Shown here in pieces: positions 12,103-23,844 of a stretch of 64,000 nt of DNA. The translations under genes were made by a program, and so were the position numbers. Source of the stretch: Chrysopilus asiliformis. Lineage: Eukaryota > Arthropoda > Insecta > Diptera > Rhagionidae. The stretch is taken from NCBI GenBank assembly GCA_964034945.1, contig OZ035962.1, positions 14,317,388-14,381,387 of the forward strand, read 5' to 3'. The notes below the pieces were generated by a model that made no database searches, was not told the origin of the DNA, and saw nothing but the letters and a program-made list of their open reading frames with translations. Positions within the stretch are counted from its first letter, which is position 1. Every line of letters starts with the position of its first letter.

Positions 12103-14446
12103 TATCAAAATAAAAAATAAAAATATAAAAAGAATTCCTCAATTGAATCAAAAAGAAAATTCCTATAACAACGAGAAATTCCGAAAAATCTGGATTTTTT
12201 TTTGTTAAGTTCTTAATAAAGTATGTTGCGTTTGATTTAAGAGGAACGAAAATACCGTTTATTTGATTTTAAAATATTTTTTTAGAATAGGTATCTATAT
12301 TAGTTTTGCATCTTCAGGAAATTCTGCGTACCTCAAGGATTTTGGCAATGTATGCCACTGTTTCAATTTGATACAGCCAAAGTCAGGAGAAATTACGTTC
12401 GTGTAATTAAAAAACTCTCGTTTTTCGAAAATTGCAACACCAAACTTTAGAAATTGTTAAAAAAAATCAATTTTAGTGATTCAAACCTAAGGAATATTTC
12501 TGATGAGTATATAATGAATGTAGGATTAGTAATATTAACGTAGAATTACCAATTAATAACAACATTTCAAAGTATTGAAAAAAATCATAAATTGCCTCAT
12601 TATTCGACATCAGAAAAAAATCATTCGCTTATGACTACTTTGCAACTTTTGTATGTTATCAATTATAATACAAATCAAAGTGTAATTGAGAATATGTCCT
12701 TAGAAACTAATTTGAGACTGATGAAAAAAAATTCGAAAAACAAAAACAATTTGTTCAAAATTAAAAGAAAAAAAGACAAAACATGAAAAATTTATGCATA
12801 ATTTTCTTTTATACTCGTAATACATCATACCAGAAACCCGAATTTAGCCAAATTCATATTTTTCTTTTCAATCACATCATGTGTAACGATTGGATTATAA
12901 AATTTAAACTTCTGTATTTTTTGCGAATTTTTTTTTTGTGCAAAAATTTTTTTAAAGTAAACAATAATAGATACATACATTTATAAAACTACAGCTGTAA
13001 TTTCTAAAAACAATAGTGAAAAATAATAACGAATATTATGCATGTATATGTACTTAATACTAATATCGAATATAATAAATGTATGTATATGTGCATAAGT
13101 CATTTAAAATAAATAAAAAAAAACATAAGATTTAAGATCGTATGAAGATGAAGCCGTAATAAAAAAAAATATTAATAAAAAAGTACTACATATAAATATA
13201 ATACACCCAAAATACACAATTTAGTAATCATTAAATAAAATTAATGAATAAAAACAACTAAAGATAACTTTAAAAGATTAATTTTAAAATTTCGTTTGCT
13301 TGAAATTCGTGAAGTATTCCGAATATAAATTTTTTTCTATAACCATTTTGATACTTACTTGCTTTGGATTGTTTGCGATGGCGCGGATGTTTTTAGTCAT
13401 GTTTGCAGCAGAAGTTCTCCTCCCCTCTGACCGTCCCCCTACCAACCCCCCCCCCCCCCCCCCTCTCACCAGTTATCACGTAAACCAGTTAAAGGATTTT
13501 TATGGTGTTTCCTCCGTTGGATAGAAAACTATTTAAAGAGTATATAACCCAAAAAAAAAATCCGCCATCTTCCTCCCCTTCTATTCCCCTTTCCGACTAT
13601 ATCTGAAACCAGTGAACGAATTTTAATGGGGTTTTCGGTATTGGATAGAGAATAATACGAAAGATATAGTAGCTAAAAATAGACACTATGCTAAGTGTAG
13701 AAAAAGGCTGTAAAATCTATTACCACCAAGGGACACATTCAGTTTTCCGCACCAAACCGCGCGTCCTATTATAAAAAATTACTATTTAACTTAAAAATTA
13801 ACGTACTATTAAAACATAGCAGAAAGTAATGCACCGCAGGCGAAATTTCTTGAAGACTACTCTGGACGCGAAAGTTTTTAAACCAAATGAGCTACAAGTG
13901 AAATTTTTCACGCATCGAGTCTAAATATATACCTTTAAGTTGAAAGCTACAAGCTAGTAATCGGCCATAGACAAATGTGGCGGTTGGTTATTAATTAGAA
14001 ATTTCAAAAATTATAGTTCGAAACTATTATAAAATTTGTATTACCTACGGTTATATGGAGTGCGAGCCATGAAAATACTCATTGCGGGCTGCATGAGAAA
14101 AATCACAAGGAAGTTCATTAACTCTTCCTCCACCATACTTCTGCAATTCGGTGGCTATTGGGGCTATATACGAATGAAGCTAGAAAATGTGTCCTTTCCA
14201 AAGAGTCTTCACCTGCACTAGTTCAAAAGTTAGCCCAAAAGCATAAAAAACGCGAATTTTTGCATGGTTGTTTAAAACTTTATCTCATTTGCGTTATTTT
14301 TCGAATTCAAAAAATTTCGAGAAAAAATTAAAATACGGTCGATTTACAAAAAGTTAATATTGTTAATATTTTTTAGTCAGACACAATATGTTGCTTAAAT
14401 ATTTTTCAAATTCTTCTATTTCAAGATTTTTCTATGACTCTAAGGT
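12103..14446 (+). other. A-rich block, then pyrimidine-rich repeat remnant
   Basis: 12105-13290 is AT-rich with A excess on the + strand. At 13446-13463 there is an 18-base C homopolymer inside a pyrimidine-rich stretch. It is followed by two diverged copies of a unit with GTTTTCGGTATTGGATAGA (about 13500 and 13630), a probable old dispersed repeat. No gene was recognised. Confidence 0.5.
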
Positions 14447-14605
14447 CCCGTTTACATTTGCGATTTTTTCTTGATCTTCCCGGCGAATCTTATTCAGAAT
14501 TTGTTCCGCGGATTTTATTCACCTATCGCAGAATAAATTCACTTAGGAAATGTTGTCAAAATTTTAATTTATTTTGTTGGATTTATATGAAAAAACTCGA
14601 GTTCT

Positions 14606-14778
14606 GGAGTGGTATTCCGTAACTTGACTCAAGCGTTTGTTTCGAGTTAGAAGAAAAAGTGATATTTGCTATCTCGGTTTCTCTCTGTCATTTATTTCGG
14701 TCAAAATAGAGACAGCGAATACTTCTTGTTCTTCTAACTCGAAACATACGCTTGAAACAAGTTACGGAATATCACTCC
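14606..14778. mobile_element. Foldback MITE with arms of about 50 bp
   Basis: The arm at 14606-14656 contains TATTCCGTAACTTG and TTTCGAGTTAGAAGAA. The arm at 14728-14778 is its reverse complement with a few mismatches. A looser inverted pair (CGTTTACA at 14449 and 14884) lies outside and may mark an older element that received this one. There is no coding sequence. Confidence 0.75.
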
Positions 14779-15051
14779 TGTTGTCTTTCAGGAATAAATT
14801 TCTGTATTTTTTGTCGTAGTGTAAGCGATTGTCAAACATGAATTTAGTATCGAAGAATAAAATTCTCGGAATAAAATATCAGGTGTAAACGATTCCTAAG
14901 TACTGGGTGTCGGTTTCATAACGAATTTTATGAAATTAGAACACGATGTACTTACCAATTATTAAAATATCCCGAAGCATGAAAAATATCTTCGCCTTTG
15001 GTTGCTGATATAAAAAAAATTGTCTGTCTTTGCAAGACACACAACATTATA

Positions 15052-15325
15052 GGGGTATTCACTTCATCTTGTAAAACTTACACAAACGTCGTAAACTGAG
15101 TTTTTCGCAAACGCTTGCAACGTTTCGCAAATTTCTCCACACATTTTTGATTTGCGAGCCTTTTGCCAATTTGCGAAACTAAAAAGTGTCGTATGCTTCG
15201 CAAATTCGATTTCATAATCCGAGTTTCGACTGTTTCGATCGTCACTTTGACATGTGGGATGTTCATGTCAATACACTTGGCGAATATGCGAAAATGCGAC
15301 GTTCGCGAAATGGAGTGAATACACC
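15052..15325. mobile_element. MITE with GGGGTATTCACT ends
   Basis: The left terminus GGGGTATTCACTTCAT matches the reverse complement of the right terminus (GGTGTATTCACTCCAT) at 14 of 16 positions. TA flanks both sides, and possibly TATA. The interior repeats TTCGCAAA/TTTGCGAA words. The overlapping frame on the - strand is a by-product of these repeats. Confidence 0.6.
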
Positions 15326-17193
15326 TATATATTTCCTCAGCGTTGGTCACATCCAAAACTCGTTTTATTAGATGCACAAACCAGTGTAGTAGAGTTTGTT
15401 TTGATATTTTCACAATGGAGATATAAAATATTTTAACACTTTTTTTATATTCACAAGGAACGGATCTGGATTATTATTGCTTAATCACCTAATTTAATAT
15501 TCTGTCCTAAATTTTGTTTACAAAATGGCCAAACTGTTGATAACAATAAAAAAACTAATTTACAATTTTCTATCGAAAAACCCAAACAATAAACAGAAAC
15601 ATAAAAACAAAAAGAATACAGAAATATAAAAAAATGTCTTAATAAATGTAAATATCACACTTAAACCAAACATGATCTTAAATGTTAAATGTGCATTAAT
15701 AATAATTAAACTAAAATACATAACACAAATAAACAATAAAAGAATTTAGAGATTTTAATAAAATTACTAACCAAATAATCCGCGAAAACTGGAAAGAAGA
15801 AGCTTGTATTCGAATCTAATGAAAATCGTAATGAATAATTTTTTTTGTGGAATTTTTGTCGAGAAATTGATCAGAGAATAAGAAAAAAACACCGATAAAT
15901 ACATATATTTATATAATCATTATATAAAGACAGATTTGTAGTATAGAAATCTCCAGAATGCGAAAAAATTACGATGAAAAATAGTGTATTGATGAAAAGA
16001 ATTAATAAATTTTTTTGCAGTGTATCTATTATATAGGAAACATGAACGAGTTATATTATTATTATTATTATTATAAAATATCACAATTATTATTAACTAT
16101 ACTTTATAAAATGTGTGCGAAAGAGAACAAAATATATTATTTTAAGTTTTGAAAGCCCAACAAAATACTGAAGCTAACAAAAATTGTTTTAACAAACAGA
16201 AAATCTTCCCAAATTGTTTTTACACCATTTTTAATTTACCGGTATTTGAAAAATAAAATGCTACACAATAGCTTTTTATTTTATATAAATATGTGCAAGT
16301 TTTTCAAGCCAAACATATTTAAATAAAATAGAAAGAGAGAGAAAAAGTTACTTCTAGAATAAAAAATTTATAAAGGATAGAAATTATATAAAAATAGTAA
16401 AAAAAAAATTATATATATCTACGTGAAGTGCTTTGACATATTATATGAATAAAAAATAATTTTAAAAAAACAATGACTAACACTAATAATGGAAAATTAA
16501 AAATTATAAAATATGAAAAGATAATAAACTTATATATACATATATAAACAAACTAAGAACATGAATAAAAAAAAATCTAATAATATTCAATTTATTAATG
16601 AAAAGGAAAGCGGAATAAAAAAGAACCTATTACAGAACCACAAGAAGAGAAGAATTAATAAACACTTGAAATTAATAAATTTATTGTAACAAAAAAAATG
16701 AAATTATGTTATGATTCTATATATATATTATATATATTTAAATACTACGTGTAGGATAAGTAAACTTCATTGTCTGATATACCAATATTTAATGTACAGA
16801 AAAAAAATATGAAAATTAGGTACTAAGATACTGGTAAAAAAATATTATGAAGAATTTTAGGTTGTTTTTTCTTTTCTGTTAAATTTGGTTGGAAATAAAG
16901 AAAAAAAAATATTTAAAAAAAACTATAAAAATCAAATAAAAGAAAAAATTCAAAAAAATTGAAAAAATAAAACACAAAAACTAAAATAAACAAATTTGTT
17001 TTATTTGAAAATTCCTGGTGATAGTCCTTGGTTGATGTGAGTATAAACATTAAATATGACTTACATTAAAATAAATATAGCTTAATCGACTTAGCGGTGT
17101 GATAATACCTTCCTTACATAATTAAACCCATTATGATGAAAAATTAGGTATTACTTATGTAGAAATTCTTCATACAAGTACAAAAACATTTAT
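15326..17193 (+). other. Strongly A-skewed block ending at a poly(A)-like site
   Basis: From about 15440 to 17010 the + strand is dominated by A over T, with frequent AATAAA words, an ATT run at 16053-16072 and a PUF-type word at 15647. Composition changes sharply after about 17010. No coding frame is present. It fits the 3' UTR of a + strand gene lying upstream, but an A-rich intron is not excluded. Confidence 0.45.
16985..17060 (+). terminator. Candidate cleavage and polyadenylation site
   Basis: AATAAA at 16985-16990 is followed after about 20 bases by the composition break. A GT-rich stretch with TGGTGATAG and TTGGTTGATGTGAG follows at 17027-17060. This spacing matches an animal poly(A) signal plus downstream element. 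The many other AATAAA words upstream mean the word alone is not evidence; the combination is. Confidence 0.4.
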
Positions 17194-17519
17194 GGAGTAA
17201 GGGGAGGGGGTAAAGTGATTTCGAAACTTAGTTTTTGCGTTATGTTATTCTTTCACGGGCAAACTACTGAACCGATTGGCCTGAAATTTGGCATAGATGT
17301 TCGTCGGGGGTCCAGCCCCAACATAGACCCATTAAAAAGTAGTCCGAGAGGTGGGGGGAGTAAGGGGAGAGGGTAAAGTCGTCTCGAAACTTAGCTCTTC
17401 CTCTATGTTACCCTTTCGCGGGGAAATTACCGAGCCGATTGGCCTGAAGTTTAGCTCCAACATAGACCAAAAAAAAGAATTGAAAAACTTAACCCGGCAA
17501 CGACGGGTATGCAAACTAG
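17194..17519 (+). mobile_element. Helitron-like element H2, 5' truncated
   Basis: It begins inside the family's internal repeat (GGAGTAAGGGGAGGGGG) and ends ...GACGGGTATGCAAACTAG followed by T. It contains two internal units with the block ACTGAACCGATTGGCCTGAA. The TC...ATATATAAAA head is missing. The 3' end is of the same type as H1. Confidence 0.75.
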
Positions 17520-17844
17520 TATTTTTATAAAAACTAAAATTGTTTTCATCTGGTTATAGTGTAAATTGCGCAAGAACGTAGAATTTGTATAATAAAATCA
17601 TGTGCTGTTCGCATCATATATTTTTATTTATTCTGAAAAAGGACCGAAATCGCGTTTTTTATAACCCTGGATCAAAGTCGGTTCTGGATACTTTTATAAT
17701 GTAGGCAAGATATAAATTTGCTTTAAAGGGCCGAAATTGCATTGAGAACTTATAGCTGGGACAGCGAAATTTTTGAATTTTTTTTTGAGTTTTTATAGTT
17801 TTAACCAGAGCTTAGGGGAGGACCCTCTAATTGCGAAGCACAGC

Positions 17845-18290
17845 TCAGGATGGTCGGAAGAACGAAAGGAGATGTCGGTTTATGTTCTCCTTGAACTTCT
17901 GCGGGTTATAGTCCGGGGGGAACACATCGGATGGTAAATCGTTCCAAAGTCTTGCTGTTCGCGGAATGAAGGAACTCCTAAACTTTACTGTATACGAAAA
18001 CGGGGAGGCTCAAGGAAGAAGTCGTGCGCGCGTGCAGCTGCACGAGAGGGTTTAGGGGAAACATACAGTGAAGGAATAAGTTGGGAAATCTCGGTGGAAC
18101 ATTTCCCATAGGAATATCTTTAGAATATGGTGAGTACCCCAACAAACCGACGATGCTCGATAGACGGTAATGAATCTGTTAAAGATTTGTCTCCAATCAG
18201 TCGGATCGCACAGTTTTCGGTGCTCCAGCCAAATGTGCGAATTATATTCAAGTCACGGCGAATGTAAGTCTTGTAAATGCTGCTTCTAAA
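17845..18290 (-). pseudogene. Decayed LINE reverse-transcriptase C-terminus
   Basis: Read on the - strand, the last part translates to a recognisable LINE tail, with IPRTARLWNDLPSDVFPPDY followed by FKENINRHLL and a stop at 17845-17847. Further upstream, with frame changes, appear remnants like HIWLEH, DWRQIF and LPSIEHRR. These fit the conserved C-terminal region of Jockey-superfamily-like non-LTR polymerases. Several stops and frameshifts interrupt it, and no reverse-transcriptase core remains. Family assignment rests on my memory of the tail motif and is moderate. Confidence 0.6.
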
Positions 18291-19390
18291 TGATGATCGC
18301 AGAAAAAATTTTAAGTGGAAATACCCTACCATGGAAAATGAATCAGCAAAATGCGCCGCAGTCGAAAATTCTTGGGTGTTACAAATATACCTAATTGGAA
18401 GCTTCGCAGTTGCCAAGAGACTTCCAAATTTCTCAAAATTCCGCTGCCTAAAGCGAAGCCTAAAAAAATACGTCTTCACGCATTATTACCATATCCCTTG
18501 TTTTCTCAAATGTGTATTTTATAGATATATACCCTATAAGAAAATCTCAGAAAAATCAAAGAACCTTAATTGTGATACAAATCTCATAAATAAACACTTT
18601 CCGGCATTATGTAATGATAAATTGATACAAAAAAAAAAATAAACAAGAAGACGAACAAAATAATAAAAGAGAAAGATGACTAACTATCGCAAACCTCAAA
18701 TAACTTTAAAGCCAACTTCCATTGAAAGCAGTTAAAATAAGTTCATGTCCGAAACGGAATTGTGATGAAAATGGTTTGAAAAAGAAATGACAGTGATAAA
18801 TTTAAATCAATTATGGCTTCGTATTTGTGCCGGATAACTCACTGTTGAGTCCAGGGATGGCAACACGTGGTTGTGGTGTTAAAATTGTCTTTACTATGCC
18901 TACTCGTATTATTCGTTTATTTCTATGTTTCTGAGTAAAAATTTATGCTACCATGCTATACATTGCGTTGCGTGGCGTTGGGCGAGCACCTGATTCAACA
19001 GGATGAGTCACCTATTCTCCCGTTTTATTATTAAGCAGCATAACAAATATAAGAACCTATATTTACTACCTATATATAGATATGGGAGTTCTCATGCTGC
19101 TGAGCAGGTTTTTTTCTATTCTTCTTTTCCCCATTTTATGTTTGCATGTTTTTACCGCCTTCTATGCTCTTCGCAGGGCATACAACATGAAAGTACGTAT
19201 AAAAAACAAGATATAAAAGAAGCCGCACCACAAGACGTTGTACCTGGAAATCTGGGAAGAGCCTAAACTCATCCCAATAAATAAGAAAAATTGTCGAATT
19301 GACGCCTCAAAATAAATGGTAGATACTTTGTGATAGATAACGACGAATCTATTAGAAAAATCCATAGGAAAAAAAAATTAACTCGCAACT
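18291..19390. other. No gene assigned; possible splice acceptor at 19176
   Basis: Most of this is AT-rich and featureless. At 19130-19176 a long pyrimidine tract ends in CAG. The following frame runs 29 codons to a stop at 19264-19266 (ending VVPGNLGRA), then AATAAA words. It could be a terminal exon, but the alternative frames and lack of a partner exon leave it unsupported. Confidence 0.3.
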
Positions 19391-19545
19391 ATGCCTCAGT
19401 TTAAAAGCATAAAATAGGGAAACCCTGTAGAACAGGAGATAGAACTTTTAGAACAAAAGTTGGACCACCTTTTCAAATGCAAATCCAATGGCAATGTTGA
19501 TGACGATGTGATGATGGCCAATTTAAACCTTTTCTCGAAAATTAA
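19391..19545 (+). pseudogene. Coding remnant, 5' part, unidentified protein
   Basis: From 19418 the frame translates to hydrophilic, protein-like sequence including EQEIELLEQKLDHLF and MMANLNLFSKIK. Same-frame codons run back to ATG 19391, but a TAG at 19415-19417 interrupts after eight codons. The frame reaches 19545 with two bases of a split codon. The next coding piece at 19783 starts with exactly one base, giving lysine at the junction. The bases after 19545 are ATGCAT, not a GT donor. Stop plus lost donor suggest a decayed gene. An alternative is an exon starting near 19431 with an unusual donor. I do not recognise the protein; the first half looks like a coiled-coil or helical segment. 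Confidence 0.45.
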
Positions 19546-19782
19546 ATGCATTCATTTTTTTTACTTTTTGCTTGAGACAATTTGATTACTGGAGAATCGT
19601 CTTCCTGTATAAGAAATTTAAAACAAGTTTTTGTCTCAATTTCGTTAGGATTTTGTTTTTCTTTGAATTCGAAATTCGGGCTAATTTCAAGAAAATAAAA
19701 TTTATAGGTGCAGTTAAAAAAACGTTTGTTGTTGTAGTTGTGTTGCATAATATTTTGTATTTTGATTTTGTATAATTTTCAG

Positions 19783-19885
19783 AATTGATTCGTTTTATGT
19801 AAGACAATTTAAAACGCATTTGATTTCGAAGGAAAAACGTCGCATCGAGTCTTTGAAGATGTTCGAGGAAGCACGCAATTTTCAG
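19783..19885 (+). CDS. Candidate internal exon, unidentified protein
   Basis: A pyrimidine-rich tract ending TTTTCAG (AG at 19781-19782) precedes one base plus 34 uninterrupted codons. These encode a charged helical segment with RQFKTHLISKEKRRIESLKM and ending FEEARNFQ. The exon ends CAG|GTGAAT, a normal donor. The phase (2 + 1) matches the piece ending at 19545. Codon content is less AT-rich than the surroundings, which supports real coding sequence. I cannot name the family. It may belong to a decayed gene copy because of the defects just upstream. No following phase-0 exon was identified with confidence, although a CAG at 22920 precedes a 20-codon frame to a stop. Confidence 0.55.
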
Positions 19886-20164
19886 GTGAATTTGATTCTA
19901 TTGTGTATGATATTGGGAACACCTGCATAACATTTTGTTTGGATTTTAATTGTTAGTAACAAAATGCGTTTTTAACGTAAATCCTAATGATATTGATTCC
20001 AGGTAAATGCATGTTATCGAATTATAATTTAAAAGATTTTTTTTTGAAATTTTAAATGTTGATGTAGGTAGGAGAGGGGGTCGTACCTTGGACCAATTGT
20101 AACTTAAACCGAGCGCCGTTAAGGAACGACCGTAACACCTCCCCAAAAACATTCTATTATGTAT

Positions 20165-21060
20165 TTTAGACTATTTTTACCCCCAACGGAACGGAGAGGG
20201 TATATGCATTAGTGGTGAGAGTTTGTGTGTTTGTTTGTCCTTCCCACATAACTTTTCATCCCCTCAACCGATTTCGGTACCATTTTTAAGATGCGACTGG
20301 ATTTACGGGAGTATTTTTTGATCCACCGAACCAATTTCGATCTTATTTTTGCCAATCGGTTGGAAATAAAAAGGAATGTTTCAGTGTACAATAATTCACC
20401 CTTCCCCCTAACTTTAAACCCCCTCTCCATGCAACTTTTGGTCCACTGATCCGATTTTGATCCCGTTTCTGTCATTCACCTGGAAATAGTGAAACAAAAA
20501 AAATGTTTTAGTGCATTAAACCACTTCTTCTTGTATCTTTAAACCAGGGCTGTGGAGTCGGAGTCAGGACAAAATTGCTGCTTTAGGAGTCGGAGTCGGA
20601 GTCGGATATTCCAAATTGTCCGGAGTCGGAGTCGGCCAATTTCCACAAAAGAGTTTAAGAGTCGGAGAAAATTTGTCTCAGAGCAAAAATCCAGTTTTCA
20701 TCCCGAACCAGTTTATTTTACATACATTGGCCACTCTCTAGTTTATTGTCCCAATTCTTTACAAAAGTCAAAATTTACAACCAAACAATATTTGATTTGG
20801 GGTTCGAGGAGATCTGCTGATTTCTTAAGTCGAAGGAGTCAGAGTTGGAGTTAGACCTTCTAGACTTTCAGGAGTCGGAGTCGGAGTCGAAGGTTGAGGT
20901 ACCGACTCCACAGCCCTGCTTTAAACCACCTCTTCCTGTATATTTTGATCCACTGAACTGATTTCGATCCCGTTCTCGTTATTCGGTTGGAAATAATGAA
21001 AGGAATACTTTACTCCATTATCTTTATAGCTCTTGATTCACTAAACCGATCCTTACGCAA
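20165..21060 (+). repeat. Degenerate tandem repeat array (CCGATTTCGATCCCG type)
   Basis: Successive diverged units each contain a line like ACCGATTTCGATCCCGTTT, then TCGGTTGGAAATA, then GGAATGTTTTAGTGCA, then a pyrimidine-rich stretch with CTTTAAACC. A hAT MITE interrupts one unit at 20545-20918. A second array of the same family lies at 23845-24150. Open frames across it are artefacts of repetition. Confidence 0.7.
20545..20918. mobile_element. hAT-type MITE with exact 8-bp target duplication
   Basis: The 17-bp terminal inverted repeats are perfect, reading CAGGGCTGTGGAGTCGG at the left and its reverse complement at the right. CTTTAAAC flanks both sides (20537-20544 and 20919-20926), an 8-bp target duplication as made by hAT transposases. 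The interior is rich in GGAGTC repeats, which produce a spurious Arg/Ser-rich frame. It landed inside the tandem array. Confidence 0.92.
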
Positions 21061-21074
21061 TTCCACCCCTGATA

Positions 21075-21228
21075 TTTTTATACTCGTATGGTGAAACCAA
21101 AGGGTATATTAACTTTGCCTTACCGTTTGTAACGCCAAGATCCCGTCATCACACATAAAAATGAATTACACCAGTGTGTTTAGAATGATAAAAATAATTA
21201 ATTTCTGCATGTCCGTCCGTCCGTCTGT
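21075..21228 (+). repeat. Dispersed repeat with GTCC microsatellite, copy 1
   Basis: It starts near CGTATGGTGAAACCAAAGGG, continues through CCCGTCATCACACA and ends in a GTCCGTCCGTCCGTCTGT microsatellite. A close copy lies at 35882-36034. The similarity stops at the microsatellite in both. It is a dispersed element end, type unknown. Confidence 0.75.
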
Positions 21229-22339
21229 CCGTTCAATTTATCCCGGAAGACGTTTATCTTTTGGCAGAAGCCGGTTCTATGCTAAATTTCAACTTTCTAC
21301 TTCAATTAGTTCTCGAGTTTTCAAATGTTTTTGTATAAAAACTTTCAATATTATATCCACTCATATTCATCATATGTTAGGTGGGTCCTATAAATATGGG
21401 ACTGGACCATAAGATTACGGGAGAATGGCTTCCATATGATTTTTATGTTAGAGAAATGGTCAAGATTTGGAAAACTGTAAAATAAAAAAACAAAATCCTA
21501 TACAGATAAAAAAGTTTTTTTTATGTTTTATTTACAATGTATTCTGTATTGAAAATGTTGTTCTAAAACAGACAAAAGTGTACGTGGGTGTTTTATAAAC
21601 GTTTCCAATTTTAAATTAAAGTCAGTAAAATCGATAATTTTCTGTGAATGAGCGAAAATTTCATTCAGTTTTCATTCAAGCTGTGTTACATAGGATAAAT
21701 CTTGGATCTCCGCCCAGTTATTGCCTTCCGGAGTTTTCCAATAGGAAAACTGCAAAAACATCAATATTAAAGTACCCCCACTTGGATTTTCCCACTTCCT
21801 TCCCGAAAGTTGTCAATAATTTTTTTCAATTAAACCCAAACACATCTCTGAAATTCTTTTATATGCAATCCTCTATAATCTTGTTTTTCAAAAAAAATTC
21901 AATGCCATTATGGATGGAAAAAGACTAAACAGATAAATTCAACTGTGGAAAAATTAGGGAAATCTGAATCTACGCATCTGCTTGAAGGGAATATTCTTGT
22001 GACCTTGCCAAATGTTTCCTCGTCGTCCTTTTTAATGTAATTTCCATGGGAGGAATAACTCTTAGATTACAAGCCGTTGGTAAATTACGCCGCCAAACGG
22101 TCTATTAAGGGGTTTATCTCACATATGCACGGATGAATGTTACGCAATTTGCCAGCGTTTCCAAATATCGATTAGGGCGGTTTAACAATGTGAACAATTA
22201 AGGACCTAAGAGAACCCATCATTTTTTAACCGAGAGAATGTTTTGCCACCCTCTGTGAAAAATTGAACCCTTCGTTTAGTCATACCCGAAAAGGGATAGT
22301 AATGAATATCCATGGATGGAATTCCTGAAAAATGAAAAA
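21229..22339. other. No gene seen
   Basis: Mixed AT-rich DNA. Frames at 21644-21928 and elsewhere are short and match nothing I recognise. No inverted termini or duplications were found. Confidence 0.5.
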
Positions 22340-23340
22340 AATCTAAATGCCAAAGATGTTTCGCGCTATACGCTTTTCCCGGAAAAACTTCTCCCTATTA
22401 TGGTTGTGCTGTCAGTCTTTGGAAGCTATTATACAGCTTGTTTGGAAATGTTTGGATGAAAACATCCCAAAGAAAGTGACACCTCCCCATCACCATCTGT
22501 ACCTCTCAGATATTGACTCGGTTTCCAGGAATTTTCATCGGCAGTGGCCATAAAACTGGGATGGCAAGGACTCAGTAGTGGTGGCTGGATGTTTTCTGGG
22601 TACCCCTTGGAGTTTGAGTGAAAGATATGCGTCGCTATTTTCGATTCTCTGAATCCGAGAATCCATGAGATTTTTTGGCTAGAACAATACAATACTGGGA
22701 ATCACGGGGATGTTGTTCCTGGTAAGTTTAGGGCAAAAAGGGGCCATTCTGGCACCGCTCTGCTCTCGTTGTGCCGCTGATGCCTTCAGAAATTCTGTGG
22801 ATGTGAAACCGCGCATGAATTTTGTTTCTGCCTGCAAGAATTCCCCTTCTGGATTACATCACACAGGAGAATCAATGACGTCAATTCCCCTGGATCCAAA
22901 GTTTAGGTTTCATTTTCAGTTGACGTTGTGCCATCGATTCACCAAAGTGTATATAGCTTGGGAGTACATAGGGCAAAATTAATGTGTGAATTCGAAGGTG
23001 TTCACCACAAATACCAATGCAGATTTCCGACAATTCTAAAGGCTTTCTTTCCGACTCGACTATCAGAGTACGGCGCCGTTTTTCTCATCGATGTGGTGCC
23101 AGTGTCACGGACTGGAGCCAGGCCAGCGAAGACCACATTTGGGACGACATACAAGAAATGCTTGTGGTTGATGTGTGGGCTGCCTTATTGACTGCAAAGT
23201 CTACGCATCCATTCCATTCACCTGAGCAATGTAAAAACGAGGTGTACAACATGCGGTGTATACACATTAGCGTCAAGTCAATTAAGGGCTCCCTCTGCCC
23301 GCGTGTAATCCCTCCAGAGTCCGAATAACCACGTTTCCAA
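22340..23340. other. Less AT-rich block of unknown origin
   Basis: About 1 kb stands out by higher G+C and several overlapping frames of 60-103 codons on both strands (for example 23017-23328 + and 22710-22982 +). None is long or recognisable, and the frames break often, as in an old pseudogene or transposon. A good splice acceptor, TTTCATTTTCAG, lies at 22909-22920. No termini were found. Confidence 0.35.
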
Positions 23341-23844
23341 TGAAAAGTCGTAAATTTTTGTTTTAGTTCGAAGCTCTTCCAACGACGCCAACTTGGGGTA
23401 CAAAAACGTTTTCGCTTTGTTACTATATTATTGGGATTCAGAGGTTTTTAGCAGTTTTATCTGAGGAAGCAAGAAAATGAATTTTTATAAACACAAGTCT
23501 GAAGTCATGTCATTTGACACTAATTTTGTTATAATGCTTTTGTCATAAAAATTTGAATTGTCCATAAAAAACGTCCCGCTAATTTTCGGCCTTTCGAACT
23601 CCTCTTCGCGACGATTTTCCCAATTTTTTGTAGGGAGTTTAAGAGTGGCGTCACACTACCGTAAACCCACCCCTATCCTTTAAAATTTGACGTATTTTAC
23701 GCACAGCTTCGCAAAGTTTGTTAAAAATGAAAAGTTTTATATTTTTGTTTGCAGTAGTTGCACAGTTACAGCACTTAGGCATCCTACGAAATTCGTAATT
23801 TTCAAATGCAACAACAAAAAAATCGAGAGGTTTAATATGACCCT

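Noticed and set aside
3915..15654. PUF (Pumilio) motifs TGTANATA as evidence of a regulated 3' UTR
   Set aside because: I counted six in the A-rich blocks, but that is about what such base composition gives by chance.
19177..19266. Terminal exon after a long pyrimidine tract, ending VVPGNLGRA and a stop
   Set aside because: Acceptor and frame are attractive, but no upstream partner or matching phase was found and another frame is equally open, so it is mentioned only as a possibility.
20552..20854. Arg/Ser-rich frame resembling an SR protein
   Set aside because: It is a by-product of GGAGTC repeats inside a hAT MITE.
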